64,000 nt of DNA from an uncultured Erythrobacter sp. (GTDB lineage: Bacteria > Pseudomonadota > Alphaproteobacteria > Sphingomonadales > Sphingomonadaceae). Positions 52,247-61,425 of the stretch are shown here, in pieces. Position 1 is the stretch's first letter. Each line of letters opens with the position of its first letter. The stretch lies in assembly GCA_913061345.1 (NCBI GenBank), contig CAJXTZ010000003.1, positions 1 through 64,000 of the forward strand, read 5' to 3'. Both the position numbers and the translations under genes were made by a program. A model generated the notes under the pieces. That model ran no database searches. It had not been told where the DNA came from and worked only from the letters and a program-made list of their open reading frames with translations.

Positions 52247-53872
52247 TTACGTATTCTGTGAATCATTCGCTGCAATCCACTGATCGCGCAGCTTGAACTT
52301 CTGGATTTTGCCTGATCCAGTAAGCGGCCACTCGCTGACATTTTCCCAATAAACCGGGCATTTCTGCGGACTGATCTGAGCGCGGCAATGGCTGCGCAGC
52401 GCCTCTGCATCGAAAGCAGCGCCATCTTCCATGCGAACATAGGCGGCAACCACTTCGCCCAGCATATCATCCGGCACGCCGACCACCGCACATTCTGCAA
52501 TGCCATCGGCCTCGAGCAGCACATTCTCGATCTCTGCCGGGAAGAGGTTTTCACCCCCGCGGATAATCATATCTTTTACGCGGCCTGTTATCTTCACAAA
52601 ACCGCGGTCATCCATTGAACCAAGATCGCCCGTGTGCAGCCAGCTCTGACCATCGACAGCCTCCGCAGTGGCTTCTGGATCGTCATTATAGCCAAGCATG
52701 GTGGCATAGCTGCGCGCCCGGATTTCGCCGATGGTGTTGCAAGGCAAGAGTTCGTTGGTTCCAAGATCAAAAATGCCTACTTCGCAGCCCAGCGCCGGAC
52801 GGCCGATGCTTGAGATGATGTCTTCGTCCGTATCATCGGGGCGCGCGCAAGTGATGAGTGGGCTACTTTCAGTCTGCCCATAAGCTACCTGCACCTTGGC
52901 TCCCAAAGTGTCCTTTATGGAGCGGGCCAGTTCGGGGGCTACCATGGCACCGCCCATTCCAAATAACTTGAGCGAGGATAGATCGCGCGGCTTCGCCTTT
53001 TGCGCCGCCACCATCGCCACTGCCATGGTCGGAACGCAGATCGTCCAGCTTACCTTTTCACGTTCGAACAGATCAAGCGCGGCATTGGGATCGAATGCCA
53101 GCAATGGGCAATAGGTCGATCCCGATTGCAGAGCGCCCAACACTCCCATTGAGCATCCCATCGTGTGGAACAGGGGTGTCAGGCCGAGCGTGGCCTGGCC
53201 GCCTCCGGTTTTGCCAACCTTCATGAACAAGCGCGCATTGTTGGTGAGATTGCGATGCGACAGGACTACGCCTTTGGGAAAGCCAGTAGTACCGCTGGTA
53301 TACTGGATTTGCGCCGGATCATCGGTGTCTACTTCGGGCAGGGTGCCCGATGGATCGGTGAAGAGAGCAGCCTCATCCTGCATGTCGATGATTTCGCGCA
53401 AAGCGGGCAGGTCCTGCGCCACGCTGGCTGCCGTCGCGCCCATCGGGTTGCCGCGAAATTCATTTATGAGCAAAAGTCCTGCACTGTTCGATTGGCGCAG
53501 AACGAAGTCCAGTTCCCGCTTCTGATAGGCGGGATTGATGGTTACAAGCGTCAGCCCTGCCAACGCAGCCGCATATTCGACCAGCACCCATTCAGGCATG
53601 TTCGGTCCCCAGACAGCAATCCTCTCACCCGGTTGAAAGCGCGCCGCCAGGCCCTTGGCCATCCGCTCTGCATCGGTAAGTAATTGCGCATAAGTCCAGC
53701 GGCGACCACTGGTGCCGTCGGGCAGCCCTTCGGCCAGGGCGTCATAATCGCCGATCGCCGCTCCCTGCGCGCGCAGCAGACCTCCGATCGTGGTGTCGAG
53801 CACCTCTTCATCAGCGTAATAGTCACACAAGGCCATATCGAGCCTGTGCCCCGACCCACCATTATCAGCCAT
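52247..53872 (-). CDS. AMP-binding acyl-CoA synthetase (FadD-like)
   Basis: The 541-residue enzyme activates a carboxylic acid with ATP to an acyl-AMP and then an acyl-CoA. The AMP-binding motif IQYTSGTTGFPKGVVLSHRN is complete, followed by VAYGQTESSPL, SWLHTGDLGSMDD and GRVKDMIIRGGENLFPAEIE, ending in PLTGSGKIQKFKLR with the catalytic lysine. This matches the medium-chain or 3-methylthiopropionyl-CoA ligase-like group; the substrate cannot be read. Start at ATG 53,872 after GGAGAG; an ATG 12 bases upstream lacks a site. No fatty-acid genes are adjacent, so it is probably a single-gene unit. Confidence 0.92.
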   Translation of the reverse strand: MADNGGSGHRLDMALCDYYADEEVLDTTIGGLLRAQGAAIGDYDALAEGLPDGTSGRRWTYAQLLTDAERMAKGLAARFQPGERIAVWGPNMPEWVLVEYAAALAGLTLVTINPAYQKRELDFVLRQSNSAGLLLINEFRGNPMGATAASVAQDLPALREIIDMQDEAALFTDPSGTLPEVDTDDPAQIQYTSGTTGFPKGVVLSHRNLTNNARLFMKVGKTGGGQATLGLTPLFHTMGCSMGVLGALQSGSTYCPLLAFDPNAALDLFEREKVSWTICVPTMAVAMVAAQKAKPRDLSSLKLFGMGGAMVAPELARSIKDTLGAKVQVAYGQTESSPLITCARPDDTDEDIISSIGRPALGCEVGIFDLGTNELLPCNTIGEIRARSYATMLGYNDDPEATAEAVDGQSWLHTGDLGSMDDRGFVKITGRVKDMIIRGGENLFPAEIENVLLEADGIAECAVVGVPDDMLGEVVAAYVRMEDGAAFDAEALRSHCRAQISPQKCPVYWENVSEWPLTGSGKIQKFKLRDQWIAANDSQNT

Positions 53873-54007
53873 TTCTCTCTCCATTCCAGGCAGGCGTGCT
53901 GAAAGCCCCGCCCCGATTGGTCAAGTACTAAAACGGGATCGGCTTTATGGCCAAGGGAATGCGAACTCTGCATGCGACAGCAGGCCTGTTGCAATTGCGC
54001 CGGCCGC

Positions 54008-54043
54008 AAAAAAAAGGCCCCGCCGGCGGATGGACGGCGAGGC
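54008..54043 (-). terminator. Rho-independent terminator of the DUF4168 gene
   Basis: On the minus strand GCCTCGCCG (54,043-54,035) pairs with CGGCGGGGC (54,025-54,017), nine base pairs with one wobble, followed by a run of eight T residues. It lies about 43 bases after the DUF4168 gene stop at 54,086. Confidence 0.85.
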
Positions 54044-54085
54044 TCAGTAATGCGGCCCTAGGGCTTTATTTTGAATTGGCTCCGG

Positions 54086-54547
54086 TCAGCTGCTGGGCTC
54101 CTGACTGTTTGCCTGAACGGCCAGCTGGATGCGCTGGGCAAGTTCGGCATCATCCCGTGCCGCCATGCCGATGGCCGAATAGGTCTCGGCATCAATCCCG
54201 GCTTCAGACACTATTGCCTCTGCGCGCGCCTGCTTGTCGGCATCTTCAAGGCTGGTGTCCGCATGCAATTCGCGCATCTGCATTGCCGCAGAGGCAAAAG
54301 CCATGACCTGCCCATCAGTAAATGCAGACGCTTCTGCCGAAGGGCTTTCTGCGGAAGGGCTTTGTGTCGATGGTGTCTGCGTAGGCCCTTCTGCCTGCGA
54401 TGGCGGAATATCTTCCACCTGGATCGCTTCGGGCGCCTGCGCGGAGCCGGCCTGTTCGGTGCCGGGAGCGGGAATATCCTGTGCAAAGCCGCTGGTCGCC
54501 AGCAGCAGCGCGCCGGTTCCGGCAAGAAATGTAACAGTCTTCTTCAT
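54086..54547 (-). CDS. DUF4168-type exported protein
   Basis: The 153-residue protein starts at ATG 54,547 after GGAGAT; an upstream frame to 54,613 is ignored. It has a clear signal peptide (MKKTVTFLAGTGALLLATSG, cleaved near FAQ-DI), a Pro/Ser/Glu-rich stretch with repeats of SPSAE, and a helical end (FASAAMQMRELHADTSLEDA, then IGMAARDDAELAQRIQLAVQ). The last part matches DUF4168, a periplasmic domain of unknown function common in alphaproteobacteria and cyanobacteria. It has its own strong terminator. Confidence 0.8.
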   Translation of the reverse strand: MKKTVTFLAGTGALLLATSGFAQDIPAPGTEQAGSAQAPEAIQVEDIPPSQAEGPTQTPSTQSPSAESPSAEASAFTDGQVMAFASAAMQMRELHADTSLEDADKQARAEAIVSEAGIDAETYSAIGMAARDDAELAQRIQLAVQANSQEPSS

Positions 54548-54948
54548 CAGTATCTCCAAGGGTGTCATCATGCCCCCGAGACAAATGGTGTGCCGCACAT
54601 GAGATTGTCGCAATCTGCAATGTGTCAGAACGCTTTATGAAACAGATGGGTGGAGGAATATGTGCACCACGCGCGATGAAATGCGGTGTCTGACTGCGAT
54701 GACAAATCAATGCGATGACGTCGCAGGATCGCCCTGCCGACGAAGGATGTCGCCCTATCGCCTCACGCGGGATTGCGTCGACTCAAAAGGCAGCGATTTT
54801 CTACAATGACGCGAAAAGTTCTCTCCAGGAAGCACTGCCCGCCCACGCATCTGCCAACTTTCCATGGCCCACACCGATCACCGCCTTGTCGCAGAAACTG
54901 ACAGTAACCTATGATCCGCTATCAAGGTCACCGCGCCGATAGCGGCAT
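54548..54948. other. 401-base region without a convincing gene
   Basis: This holds the leader of the DUF4168 gene (GGAGAT and an upstream segment) and then about 300 bases with no ribosome site, repeat or hairpin I can support. Open frames here are short and unlike proteins. It may be the remains of a gene that also includes the small frame at 54,949-55,101. Confidence 0.4.
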
Positions 54949-55101
54949 TTATCGCTGCTCATCAGGCGTGGCCAGCGACAGGACGATGGTGGGGCGATTC
55001 ATCCCAACAGCCCCGCGCGCATCCAGAATGCGCTTCCAATGCGCCCAATCCGCCACTGTCCCGCCAATGGCGGCCTCGTTCGGCAAAACAGCGCCGGCCA
55101 A
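54949..55101 (-). CDS. Possible 50-residue ORF or gene remnant
   Basis: After the dienelactone hydrolase stop, a minus-strand frame from TTG 55,101 reads AGAVLPNEAAIGGTVADWAH and WKRILDARGAVGMNRPTIVL, ending LSLATPDEQR. The composition is protein-like, with Trp, Asp and Arg spaced as in a folded domain, unlike a shadow frame. No good ribosome site or ATG is present, so it may be the tail of a gene whose start was lost. I do not recognise the family. Confidence 0.3.
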   Translation of the reverse strand: MAGAVLPNEAAIGGTVADWAHWKRILDARGAVGMNRPTIVLSLATPDEQR

Positions 55102-55105
55102 TGAA

Positions 55106-55981
55106 CTACAGGCGTGAATAGAGAGTCAGCATATTGGCCCAGGCTCGCTCTGCCTCTGCCTCGTCATAAACCGGGCTGTCGAGCACGGTCCAGCCGTGGT
55201 CGCCGCCATACACTTCTACCGTGATATCGGCCTGTGCAGCCGCACCAGCAGCGGAAAGCGCGGTTTTCGCACCTGGCTCCTGCGCATCGTCATTGCGCGC
55301 AATCGCTATCAGCGCAGCACCGTCAGCCGCCATGTCATCAAGCAGGTTTACAGGGGCAAGATCGCCTTCTCCGACAAGGCCGCCGCCGTGAAAGCTGGCA
55401 GCAGCCTTGACGCGCGTTGGTACTGCGGCAGCAGCAAGGATGGTCCAGCTGCCGGTCATGCAATACCCCTGGTTACCAATGCCGCGCGCGCTGTCCACGG
55501 CGTCTTGCGCATCGAGCCAGCTGACCACGTCGCGCGCGGTTGCCATGATCGCTGCGGGCGTATTCGCATCGCGCCACGGGGCTACTCTGTCGAATCCACC
55601 GCCATTGCGAAACGCATCAAAATCGGCAAATTGCTGTCCTGCTACCGAACGGTAATACGGATTGGCGACAAATACCGCGTAACCGCTTTGCGCAAGCCTC
55701 CGCCCCATTTGCAGTTTGGCCGGGCGCAGACCAGCGATGTCGGGCCACAGGATGACGCCGGGATTGCTCTCACCTGCTCGATAGATGAACACGCCGTCCA
55801 TTGTGCCACCATCGGCGGCGAAGGTTACCGCAGTTTCTACCAAGGCACCAGCCGCTGCGCCACTGCCTGTATCCATCGGCGTGCATGCGGCGACTGCTCC
55901 TGCTGCACCGCCAAGCCCAAGCTTGCTGAACTGGCGGCGGTTAACACGGCCCATTGCCGCAAGTTGATCCTGATCACACAT
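55106..55981 (-). CDS. Exported dienelactone hydrolase-family protein
   Basis: The 291-residue alpha/beta hydrolase has a Tat-type signal (NRRQFSKLGLGGAAGAVAAC, with RR and a lipobox-like AAC), so it is likely exported folded and perhaps lipidated. The catalytic triad of this family can be read: nucleophile Cys in GYCMTGSW, Asp in ARNDDAQEPG and His in YGGDHGWTV. It would hydrolyse a lactone or ester, substrate unknown. Start ATG at 55,981 is fixed by AAGGAAG. Export is unusual for dienelactone hydrolases, which are typically cytosolic, but Tat-linked copies are known in this order. Confidence 0.87.
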   Translation of the reverse strand: MCDQDQLAAMGRVNRRQFSKLGLGGAAGAVAACTPMDTGSGAAAGALVETAVTFAADGGTMDGVFIYRAGESNPGVILWPDIAGLRPAKLQMGRRLAQSGYAVFVANPYYRSVAGQQFADFDAFRNGGGFDRVAPWRDANTPAAIMATARDVVSWLDAQDAVDSARGIGNQGYCMTGSWTILAAAAVPTRVKAAASFHGGGLVGEGDLAPVNLLDDMAADGAALIAIARNDDAQEPGAKTALSAAGAAAQADITVEVYGGDHGWTVLDSPVYDEAEAERAWANMLTLYSRL

Positions 55982-56391
55982 GGCATCTTCCTTCTTCGAG
56001 ATTTAGTCGGGGGATAGCAGCCTTCACTGGAGCAATACAAACCGGCAACTCGTTATCAGCCATCATGCGAGCGGGCCGATTCTCCGAGTCGCGGGCCATT
56101 TTCGAAACGAAAATACTCATTGTCTCATTTTGCGGAATGATGATGAATGTGCGCCTATCCGATTCATTCGCCTTGCCATCATAAGAGATGTCGAATGGGT
56201 GTCTTTATTACTTAGGTCCCACGACGACATATTTTTGCCTCTTCACCAATGTATCGATCCAAATGACCAACATGTTCCGCAGGCATCGAAGACCGATCGA
56301 CCTTGGATCGAGCACACCGTACAATTACTGGGACGCCTTTGGCGCGTTAATTCTGTGGCCGATCATCTTTTTCGCTAGAAAGGATGATCCG
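55982..56391. other. 410-base intergenic region between divergent genes
   Basis: This region separates the hydrolase (minus) from the TonB-C-like gene (plus) and must carry both promoters. It is relatively AT-rich from 56,130 to 56,300. An open plus-strand frame from 56,188 joins the downstream gene and adds 68 residues including YNYWDAFGALILWPIIFFAR; I exclude it because it has no good ribosome site and would put a second hydrophobic segment before the signal peptide. I see no other gene. Confidence 0.45.
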
Positions 56392-56916
56392 ATGAATAAT
56401 ATTATCAAAGCAACAATTGCTCTACCCTTTGCAGGGATAATTTTCTCTGTCCCGCTTCAGGTGCAAGACCGTTCGGCGGACATGCAGGATATTCTGGTCC
56501 TGCCGATCTCCGAACAGGCGGTAATTGCCGCGCGCGTCGCAGGTGCGCTGGATGAGGAGCTGCAAGGCAAACGCTTCAACTCGCGGATGACGCGCTCAGG
56601 CATTGTGAAGGTTCGCTTCGTTACAAATGGTGCGGGGGTTGCAGACAATATTTCGCTATATGATGGCTCCGGCACCAACCAGCTTGATCGTGCCGCATTG
56701 CGGGCGATCCGGAGGATGAGCGATCTTGCCCCCTCACCCTTTGCCGATGGCCATGGGCAGCTTATGCAGGCGAACATAATCTTTGCCGGTAGCGGACATG
56801 AGGCAGAGCGTCTGGCACGTCGTCTAAACCGCGAAGAAGCCACCCGCATCGCATCGCGCCGTTCAACAGAGCAAGCCGTGCTTGCCTTGACCATCGCCGC
56901 TTCACCGCACTCCTGA
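56392..56916 (+). CDS. Exported protein with TonB C-terminal-like domain
   Basis: The 174-residue protein starts at ATG 56,392 after AAGGAT and has a signal peptide (MNNIIKATIALPFAGIIFSV). The mature part holds a TonB-C-like strand-helix pattern: GIVKVRFVTNGAGVADNISL, YDGSGTNQLDRAALRAIRRM and a PSPFADGHGQLMQANIIFAG strand. TonB-C domains bind outer-membrane receptors or other periplasmic partners; without an N-terminal membrane anchor beyond the signal it is probably periplasmic and not an energy transducer. It is not part of an exbBD operon. Confidence 0.7.
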   Translation: MNNIIKATIALPFAGIIFSVPLQVQDRSADMQDILVLPISEQAVIAARVAGALDEELQGKRFNSRMTRSGIVKVRFVTNGAGVADNISLYDGSGTNQLDRAALRAIRRMSDLAPSPFADGHGQLMQANIIFAGSGHEAERLARRLNREEATRIASRRSTEQAVLALTIAASPHS

Positions 56917-57035
56917 ACAGGGTGTAACGACCTGGCGACCGGTCATTGCCGATTGCCGTGCTGCGGGCGGTGAACAGCGGCGACGGGGCACTGGTGCCTG
57001 TCCTTGTCCGACACGAACCGGGGTTTCCCGCATCA

Positions 57036-57200
57036 TCAATGATGCGAATCTGCGCCGCTTCGCGAACGATGATAGCTGCCCTTTCCGCGCCGGATCTCTC
57101 GTTCGCGCCTGCGACGCCGGCGGGTCGCAATCAGCAGCGAAATTGCGCCGATAACAATTATTGCAATGAGGAAATACGCTATGATTTCGCGAGTAGCCAT
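57036..57200 (-). CDS. Small single-span membrane protein
   Basis: A 54-residue protein from ATG 57,200 (a longer frame to 57,248 has a Cys-rich N terminus). It reads MATREIIAYFLIAIIVIGAI and LLIATRRRRRREREIRRGKG, giving one membrane span and a strongly basic cytoplasmic tail. The ribosome site is weak. No function is known; small proteins of this shape are frequent in sphingomonads. Confidence 0.5.
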   Translation of the reverse strand: MATREIIAYFLIAIIVIGAISLLIATRRRRRREREIRRGKGSYHRSRSGADSHH

Positions 57201-57328
57201 GTTGTTTTCGCCCGAATCTTCCCATGCTGCATTGCAGCATGTTAACATAGGATCGGGTGCGTCAAAGCGAAAATTTTACAAGGCTTATTGAGCCCTAAGC
57301 GGCTCTGACTACGTTGGGCCTCGCGTTT

Positions 57329-58339
57329 TCAACGCCGCAGGAGTGCATCTTCGCTTTCCGCCATCAGCTTTGCAATGATGTCGGCAGCCGGTTCTTCTTC
57401 TTTCAGCATGCCTACGCTTTGCCCCGCCATCAGGCTTCCGTTCTCAATGTCACCATCGATTACAGCCTTGCGCAAAGCACCTGCCCAATAGCGCTCAATC
57501 TGCAATTGCGCTTCGCCCATATCGACCTTGCCCTGGTCGAGCAGGACGCCGACTTCGCGCTGCTTGACTGTGAATTCCTCTGTGCCCTTGTTCTTCAGCG
57601 CGCGCACCGGGATGACCGGAAGCCGCGCATCGAGCTGGACGCTTGCCACCGCATCGCGGGCATTGGCGCGAAAAAAAGCACGCTTGAAATCGGCGTGGGC
57701 TATACTTTCGCTGGCGCAGGCGAAACGCGTGCCCAATTGCACGCCGGACGCGCCCATTTCCAGATAGCCGGCGATCGCCTCGCCGCGGCCAATTCCGCCG
57801 GCCACGAAGACAACATGATCTCCTGCCAGTGCAGGCAGGAATTCCTGCGCCAATACGCTAGTGGAAACGGGGCCAATATGCCCCCCCGCCTCGCTGCCTT
57901 CAATCACCAGCGCATCCGCGCCCGATCGCAACAGCTTTTTCGCCAGCGCTAACGTAGGTGCAAAAACGATAACCTTGGCGCCGAAGACCTTGATCGCCTC
58001 AACACTGCCCTTGGGCGGGATACCGCCCGCCAGCACCACGTGACTGACGTCATGCCTGCCGCATATAGCGATAAGATCGGTCAGGTCCGGATGCATGGTG
58101 ATAAGGTTCACGCCAAACGGCTTGTCTGTCATCGCCCGCGTCGCAGTGATTTCAGCGTCGAGCAGATCGGGCGTCATCGCCCCGCAGGCAATAACACCGA
58201 AGCCGCCGCCATTACTGATGGCGGACACGAGGCTGCGTTCGGACACCCAGCTCATCGCGCCGCACATGATTGCATGTTCGGTGCCGAGGAAATCGCGACC
58301 GCGCGCCATCAGCGCATGGGTTTTGGCAAGATCAGTCAT
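57329..58339 (-). CDS. Nitronate monooxygenase (NMO/2-nitropropane dioxygenase-like)
   Basis: The 336-residue FMN-dependent TIM-barrel enzyme oxidises nitronates or related compounds. It has the family order: PIxxGxM-like GTEHAIMCGAMSWVSERSLV, AISNGGGFGVIACGAM, DALVIEGSEAGGHIGPVS with the phosphate-binding Gly and His, FVAGGIGRGEAIAGYLEMGA and GASGVQLGTRFACASES. Start at ATG 58,339 after AAGGGG; the frame reaches a TTG six bases upstream. It is downstream of lysC on the same strand with 52 bases between, but the two are functionally unrelated. Confidence 0.9.
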   Translation of the reverse strand: MTDLAKTHALMARGRDFLGTEHAIMCGAMSWVSERSLVSAISNGGGFGVIACGAMTPDLLDAEITATRAMTDKPFGVNLITMHPDLTDLIAICGRHDVSHVVLAGGIPPKGSVEAIKVFGAKVIVFAPTLALAKKLLRSGADALVIEGSEAGGHIGPVSTSVLAQEFLPALAGDHVVFVAGGIGRGEAIAGYLEMGASGVQLGTRFACASESIAHADFKRAFFRANARDAVASVQLDARLPVIPVRALKNKGTEEFTVKQREVGVLLDQGKVDMGEAQLQIERYWAGALRKAVIDGDIENGSLMAGQSVGMLKEEEPAADIIAKLMAESEDALLRR

Positions 58340-58391
58340 GGCCAAACCCCTTAAGCAGAGCCTTGGCCCGCGACAAGCGCCTTACATATAA

Positions 58392-59672
58392 TCAGGCTGC
58401 CTCGTCTTCTGCATCCAGGCCATAGGCAGTATGCAGCACACGCACGGCCAATTCCGTCTCGTCTTCGTCGATCAACACGCTGACCTTGATTTCCGATGTG
58501 GAAATGGCTTGCACATTGATCCCGCGATCGGCCAGCGCCTTGAACATGGTCGCAGCAACGCCTGTATGGCTTTTCATGCCCATGCCTACGACCGATATCT
58601 TGGCAACCTTGCTATCGGTGATGACGCGATTGTAGCCCAGCGCATCTCGGCGATCATCCAGCAGCGCCTGTGCCCGCGCCAGTTCAGCCTGCGGCACGGT
58701 GAAGGTCACGTCAGTCTCCCCCTTTTCGCGGCCCACGTTCTGGATAATCATATCGACATTGATGCCCGCTTCGCCCAGCGGCGTGAAGATATCGGCGACT
58801 GCGCCCGGCTTGTCCGGAACACGGGTCAGCACGACGCGCGCCTCGTTCTTGTCATGCGCGATTCCGGTAACCGATTGGCGTTCCATTGTGCCTTCCTCCA
58901 GTAATTGGGCCATCTCGCTTTCCGAGACGATCATCGTGCCGGGCAGACTGTCTGCGGACGGGGAGCCATCTTCCACAAAGGAGGACAACACCTGCAACCG
59001 GACATTGTGTTTCATCGCCATGCTGACAGAGCGGGTCTGCAAGACCTTCGCGCCGACAGAGGCCAGCTCCAGCATCTCTTCATAAGCGATATATTTGATT
59101 TTGCGCGCGCGCGCTACGATGCGCGGATCGGTGGTGTAGACGCCGTCGACATCGGTATAGATATCGCAGCGATCCGCGCCAATGGCAGCCGCCATCGCCA
59201 CTGCCGACGTATCCGATCCGCCGCGGCCCATGGTGGTGATGCGCTGCGTTTCGGAAACGCCCTGAAAGCCTGGAATGACCGCGATTTCGCCCGCTTCCAT
59301 CGAAGCGATCAATCGCTCTCCCTGAATATCCTCCACGCGGGCGTTTGCATGGTTGGCAAAAGTCCTCACCGGCAATTGCCAGCCCAGCCAGCTGCGCGCC
59401 TTGCAGCCCATCGCCTGCAGGGTGAGCGCGAGCAGACCGCTTGTCACCTGTTCACCACTGGATACGACCACATCATATTCGGCCGGGTCATAGAGCGGAT
59501 TGGCCTCGCGGCAGAAATTTACCAGACGATCGGTTTCGCCAGCCATGGCCGACACCACGACAGCGACCTGATTACCATCAGCCGCCTGCGCGCGCACAAT
59601 GTTGGCGACGCGGCGAATTCGCTCGGTCCCGGCAACAGATGTGCCGCCGAATTTCATCACGATGCGTGCCAC
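58392..59672 (-). CDS. lysC: Aspartate kinase
   Basis: Aspartate kinase makes aspartyl phosphate, the first step to lysine, threonine and methionine. The 426-residue protein begins MARIVMKFGGTSVAGTERIR (KFGGTSV nucleotide motif), has the substrate segment GFQGVSETQRITTMGRGGSD and two C-terminal ACT domains (about 265-340 and 345-420). This is the monofunctional, feedback-regulated type common in alphaproteobacteria. It is divergent from ubiG with 53 bases between the starts. Confidence 0.97.
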   Translation of the reverse strand: MARIVMKFGGTSVAGTERIRRVANIVRAQAADGNQVAVVVSAMAGETDRLVNFCREANPLYDPAEYDVVVSSGEQVTSGLLALTLQAMGCKARSWLGWQLPVRTFANHANARVEDIQGERLIASMEAGEIAVIPGFQGVSETQRITTMGRGGSDTSAVAMAAAIGADRCDIYTDVDGVYTTDPRIVARARKIKYIAYEEMLELASVGAKVLQTRSVSMAMKHNVRLQVLSSFVEDGSPSADSLPGTMIVSESEMAQLLEEGTMERQSVTGIAHDKNEARVVLTRVPDKPGAVADIFTPLGEAGINVDMIIQNVGREKGETDVTFTVPQAELARAQALLDDRRDALGYNRVITDSKVAKISVVGMGMKSHTGVAATMFKALADRGINVQAISTSEIKVSVLIDEDETELAVRVLHTAYGLDAEDEAA

Positions 59673-59725
59673 GATTTCCCCTCAAGCAACTGGCTGTATT
59701 ACTCGCGCGCTGTTAGGGATAGAGA

Positions 59726-60475
59726 ATGAGCAACGCAACTGTCACAAATGCAACCAGTTCAACCACAATCCGTCCTGATGAAGCTGCCCATTTCGGGAAG
59801 TTGGCGCGTGACTGGTGGGACCCGAAGGGGTCCTCTGCCATGCTGCACAGGCTCAATCCGGTGCGATTGGGCTTCATCCGCGACGCGATTGATCTGCATT
59901 GGGCATGCGATGTGGAAAGCGCGAACCCGCTCGCGGGCAAGGCCGTGCTTGACGTGGGATGCGGCGCTGGGCTGCTGGCAGAGCCGCTGGCGCGGCTGGG
60001 CGGCGCCGTAACCGGTGTCGATGCCGCGCCAGAAAATACAGCGGTCGCCGCGCTGCACGCCGAGGGAGCGGACTTGGATATCCGATATACGCCGGGCGAA
60101 TTGGGATCGCTCGGTCTGGGCCATTTCGATCTCGTCACCTCGATGGAAGTGATCGAGCATGTGGCCGACAAGCAGGCGTTCTGCTTCCAGCTTGCCGCGC
60201 ATCTTGCATCCGGTGGCCTGCTGGTCATCTCTACTCCCAACCGTACATTGGCGAGCCGCGCGCTGCTGGTGGAAGGTGCAGAGGCCTTGGGCATGGTGCC
60301 AAGGGGCACCCATCACTGGGATGATTTCATCACGCCGGAGGAACTGGCAGAATTGCTGGAAGCAGCGGGCCTGACGGTGACGCAGACCAGGGGTATCGGT
60401 TTTTCACCTCTCAAGGGACTGCAGCTGGGTGAAGATATGTCGCTCAATTACATCCTCACCGCGCGCCATCGCTGA
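59726..60475 (+). CDS. ubiG: Ubiquinone O-methyltransferase (UbiG)
   Basis: UbiG methylates both hydroxyl groups in ubiquinone synthesis. The 249-residue protein has the UbiG N-terminal AAHFGKLARDWWDPKGSSAM, the SAM motif I VLDVGCGAGLLAEPLARLGG (about 72-91), the post-I region GVDAAPENTAVAALHA, and FDLVTSMEVIEHVADKQAF, ending LNYILTARHR. It matches the family length (about 240-250). It is divergent from lysC and the two promoters overlap in the 53-base gap. Confidence 0.96.
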   Translation: MSNATVTNATSSTTIRPDEAAHFGKLARDWWDPKGSSAMLHRLNPVRLGFIRDAIDLHWACDVESANPLAGKAVLDVGCGAGLLAEPLARLGGAVTGVDAAPENTAVAALHAEGADLDIRYTPGELGSLGLGHFDLVTSMEVIEHVADKQAFCFQLAAHLASGGLLVISTPNRTLASRALLVEGAEALGMVPRGTHHWDDFITPEELAELLEAAGLTVTQTRGIGFSPLKGLQLGEDMSLNYILTARHR

Positions 60476-60553
60476 GACATTATTGCATCATCCACGCTTA
60501 AGAGAAATGCTGCCTCCATGCCGCGCGGTAAATATATGATACAGAAGACTTAA

Positions 60554-60910
60554 TCAGAGGATCGTGTTCTCCCATTCGCTGGCGTTAAAGCCAACCACAA
60601 TGCGATCCCCATCCTGCGTCTCTGCCACGGGTCGCTTGATCATGCTGGGGTATTCCACCATCAGCGCCAGCGCCCTGTCACGGGTAATGTCGGCCTTCTG
60701 CGCGTCGTCCAGTTTACGGAAAGTCGTGCCGCGCCGGTTGAGCAGAACTTCCCACCCGCAGCGATCCGCCCAACGCGCCAGATTGTCTGCGTCAACGCCT
60801 TCCTTCTTGTAGTCGTGAAAAATGTATTCCACGCCCTGCGCATCCAGCCACTTGCGTGCCTTTTTGACGGTGTCGCAGTTTGGAATGCCGTATATTTCGA
60901 TGTTGGCCAT
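60554..60910 (-). CDS. ArsC/YffB-like thioredoxin-fold protein
   Basis: The 118-residue protein has the ArsC fold with IYGIPNCDTVKKARKWLDAQ (Cys13-region, CDT instead of CxxC), EYIFHDYKKEG, VLLNRRGTTFRKLDD and PSMIKRPVAE. This is the YffB/Spx-like branch of the ArsC family rather than a true arsenate reductase; a role in thiol chemistry is likely but not shown. It is a single-gene unit after ubiG on the other strand. No arsenic genes are nearby. Confidence 0.87.
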   Translation of the reverse strand: MANIEIYGIPNCDTVKKARKWLDAQGVEYIFHDYKKEGVDADNLARWADRCGWEVLLNRRGTTFRKLDDAQKADITRDRALALMVEYPSMIKRPVAETQDGDRIVVGFNASEWENTIL

Positions 60911-61074
60911 TGAATTGTTTGTCTCTTCGATTTTGATGCGTTTCGTGTTCAGCTCGGTATCGCATAAAACTATGGTCGCAGAACTATTTCCTCCGCGAAA
61001 ATCAGGGCTTCGCTAACAACCGACTAACGGAGATTGCGTTAATGGGTCCCAACTGATCCTCTAAATAACTTTGG

Positions 61075-61425
61075 TCAAAAGCCGAGCTTTTGGCGTCCAA
61101 GCAACTTCAAGACCGCACTACGCCCTTTTCTAAGTAAACCATAACTACGCTTTGCGCGTTCTTGCGACGAGAAGAATACGCCGTGAGTCATGCCTCCCGA
61201 AAGCATCGAGATCGCTTCGGCACCATGCACAATCTCTTCGTCATCCACTATCGCCATTCCATCATCGATCAGCATTCCACTTACGCGAACAATTCGCACG
61301 GCATCATGGTCAGGGTGCTCGCGGGCACTCAGCAATTCAATGTCTGGAAAGCGCTTCTTCAAATTCAGATAATCGACATAGCGCGCGCAAAAGGGGCAGT
61401 CCCCATCATATATCAGATAGCGCAT
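61075..61425 (-). CDS. DCC-family (DUF393) thiol-disulfide oxidoreductase-like protein
   Basis: The 116-residue protein begins MRYLIYDGDCPFCARYVDYL; the DGxCxxC motif defines the DCC (DUF393) family, a thioredoxin-like fold. The rest (DIELLSAREHPDHDAVRIVR, AIVDDEEIVHGAEAISMLSG) fits. ATG 61,425 is chosen by the conserved motif and AAGAGA upstream. It overlaps the membrane-protein gene upstream by 20 bases and is the last gene of a three-gene operon. DCC proteins are often found with HTTM-type membrane proteins. Confidence 0.88.
   Translation of the reverse strand: MRYLIYDGDCPFCARYVDYLNLKKRFPDIELLSAREHPDHDAVRIVRVSGMLIDDGMAIVDDEEIVHGAEAISMLSGGMTHGVFFSSQERAKRSYGLLRKGRSAVLKLLGRQKLGF

Noticed and set aside
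52066..52554. 162-codon minus-strand frame over the acyl-CoA synthetase C terminus
   Set aside because: It overlaps the conserved PLTGSGKIQKFKLR end of the synthetase in another frame and has no motif of its own.
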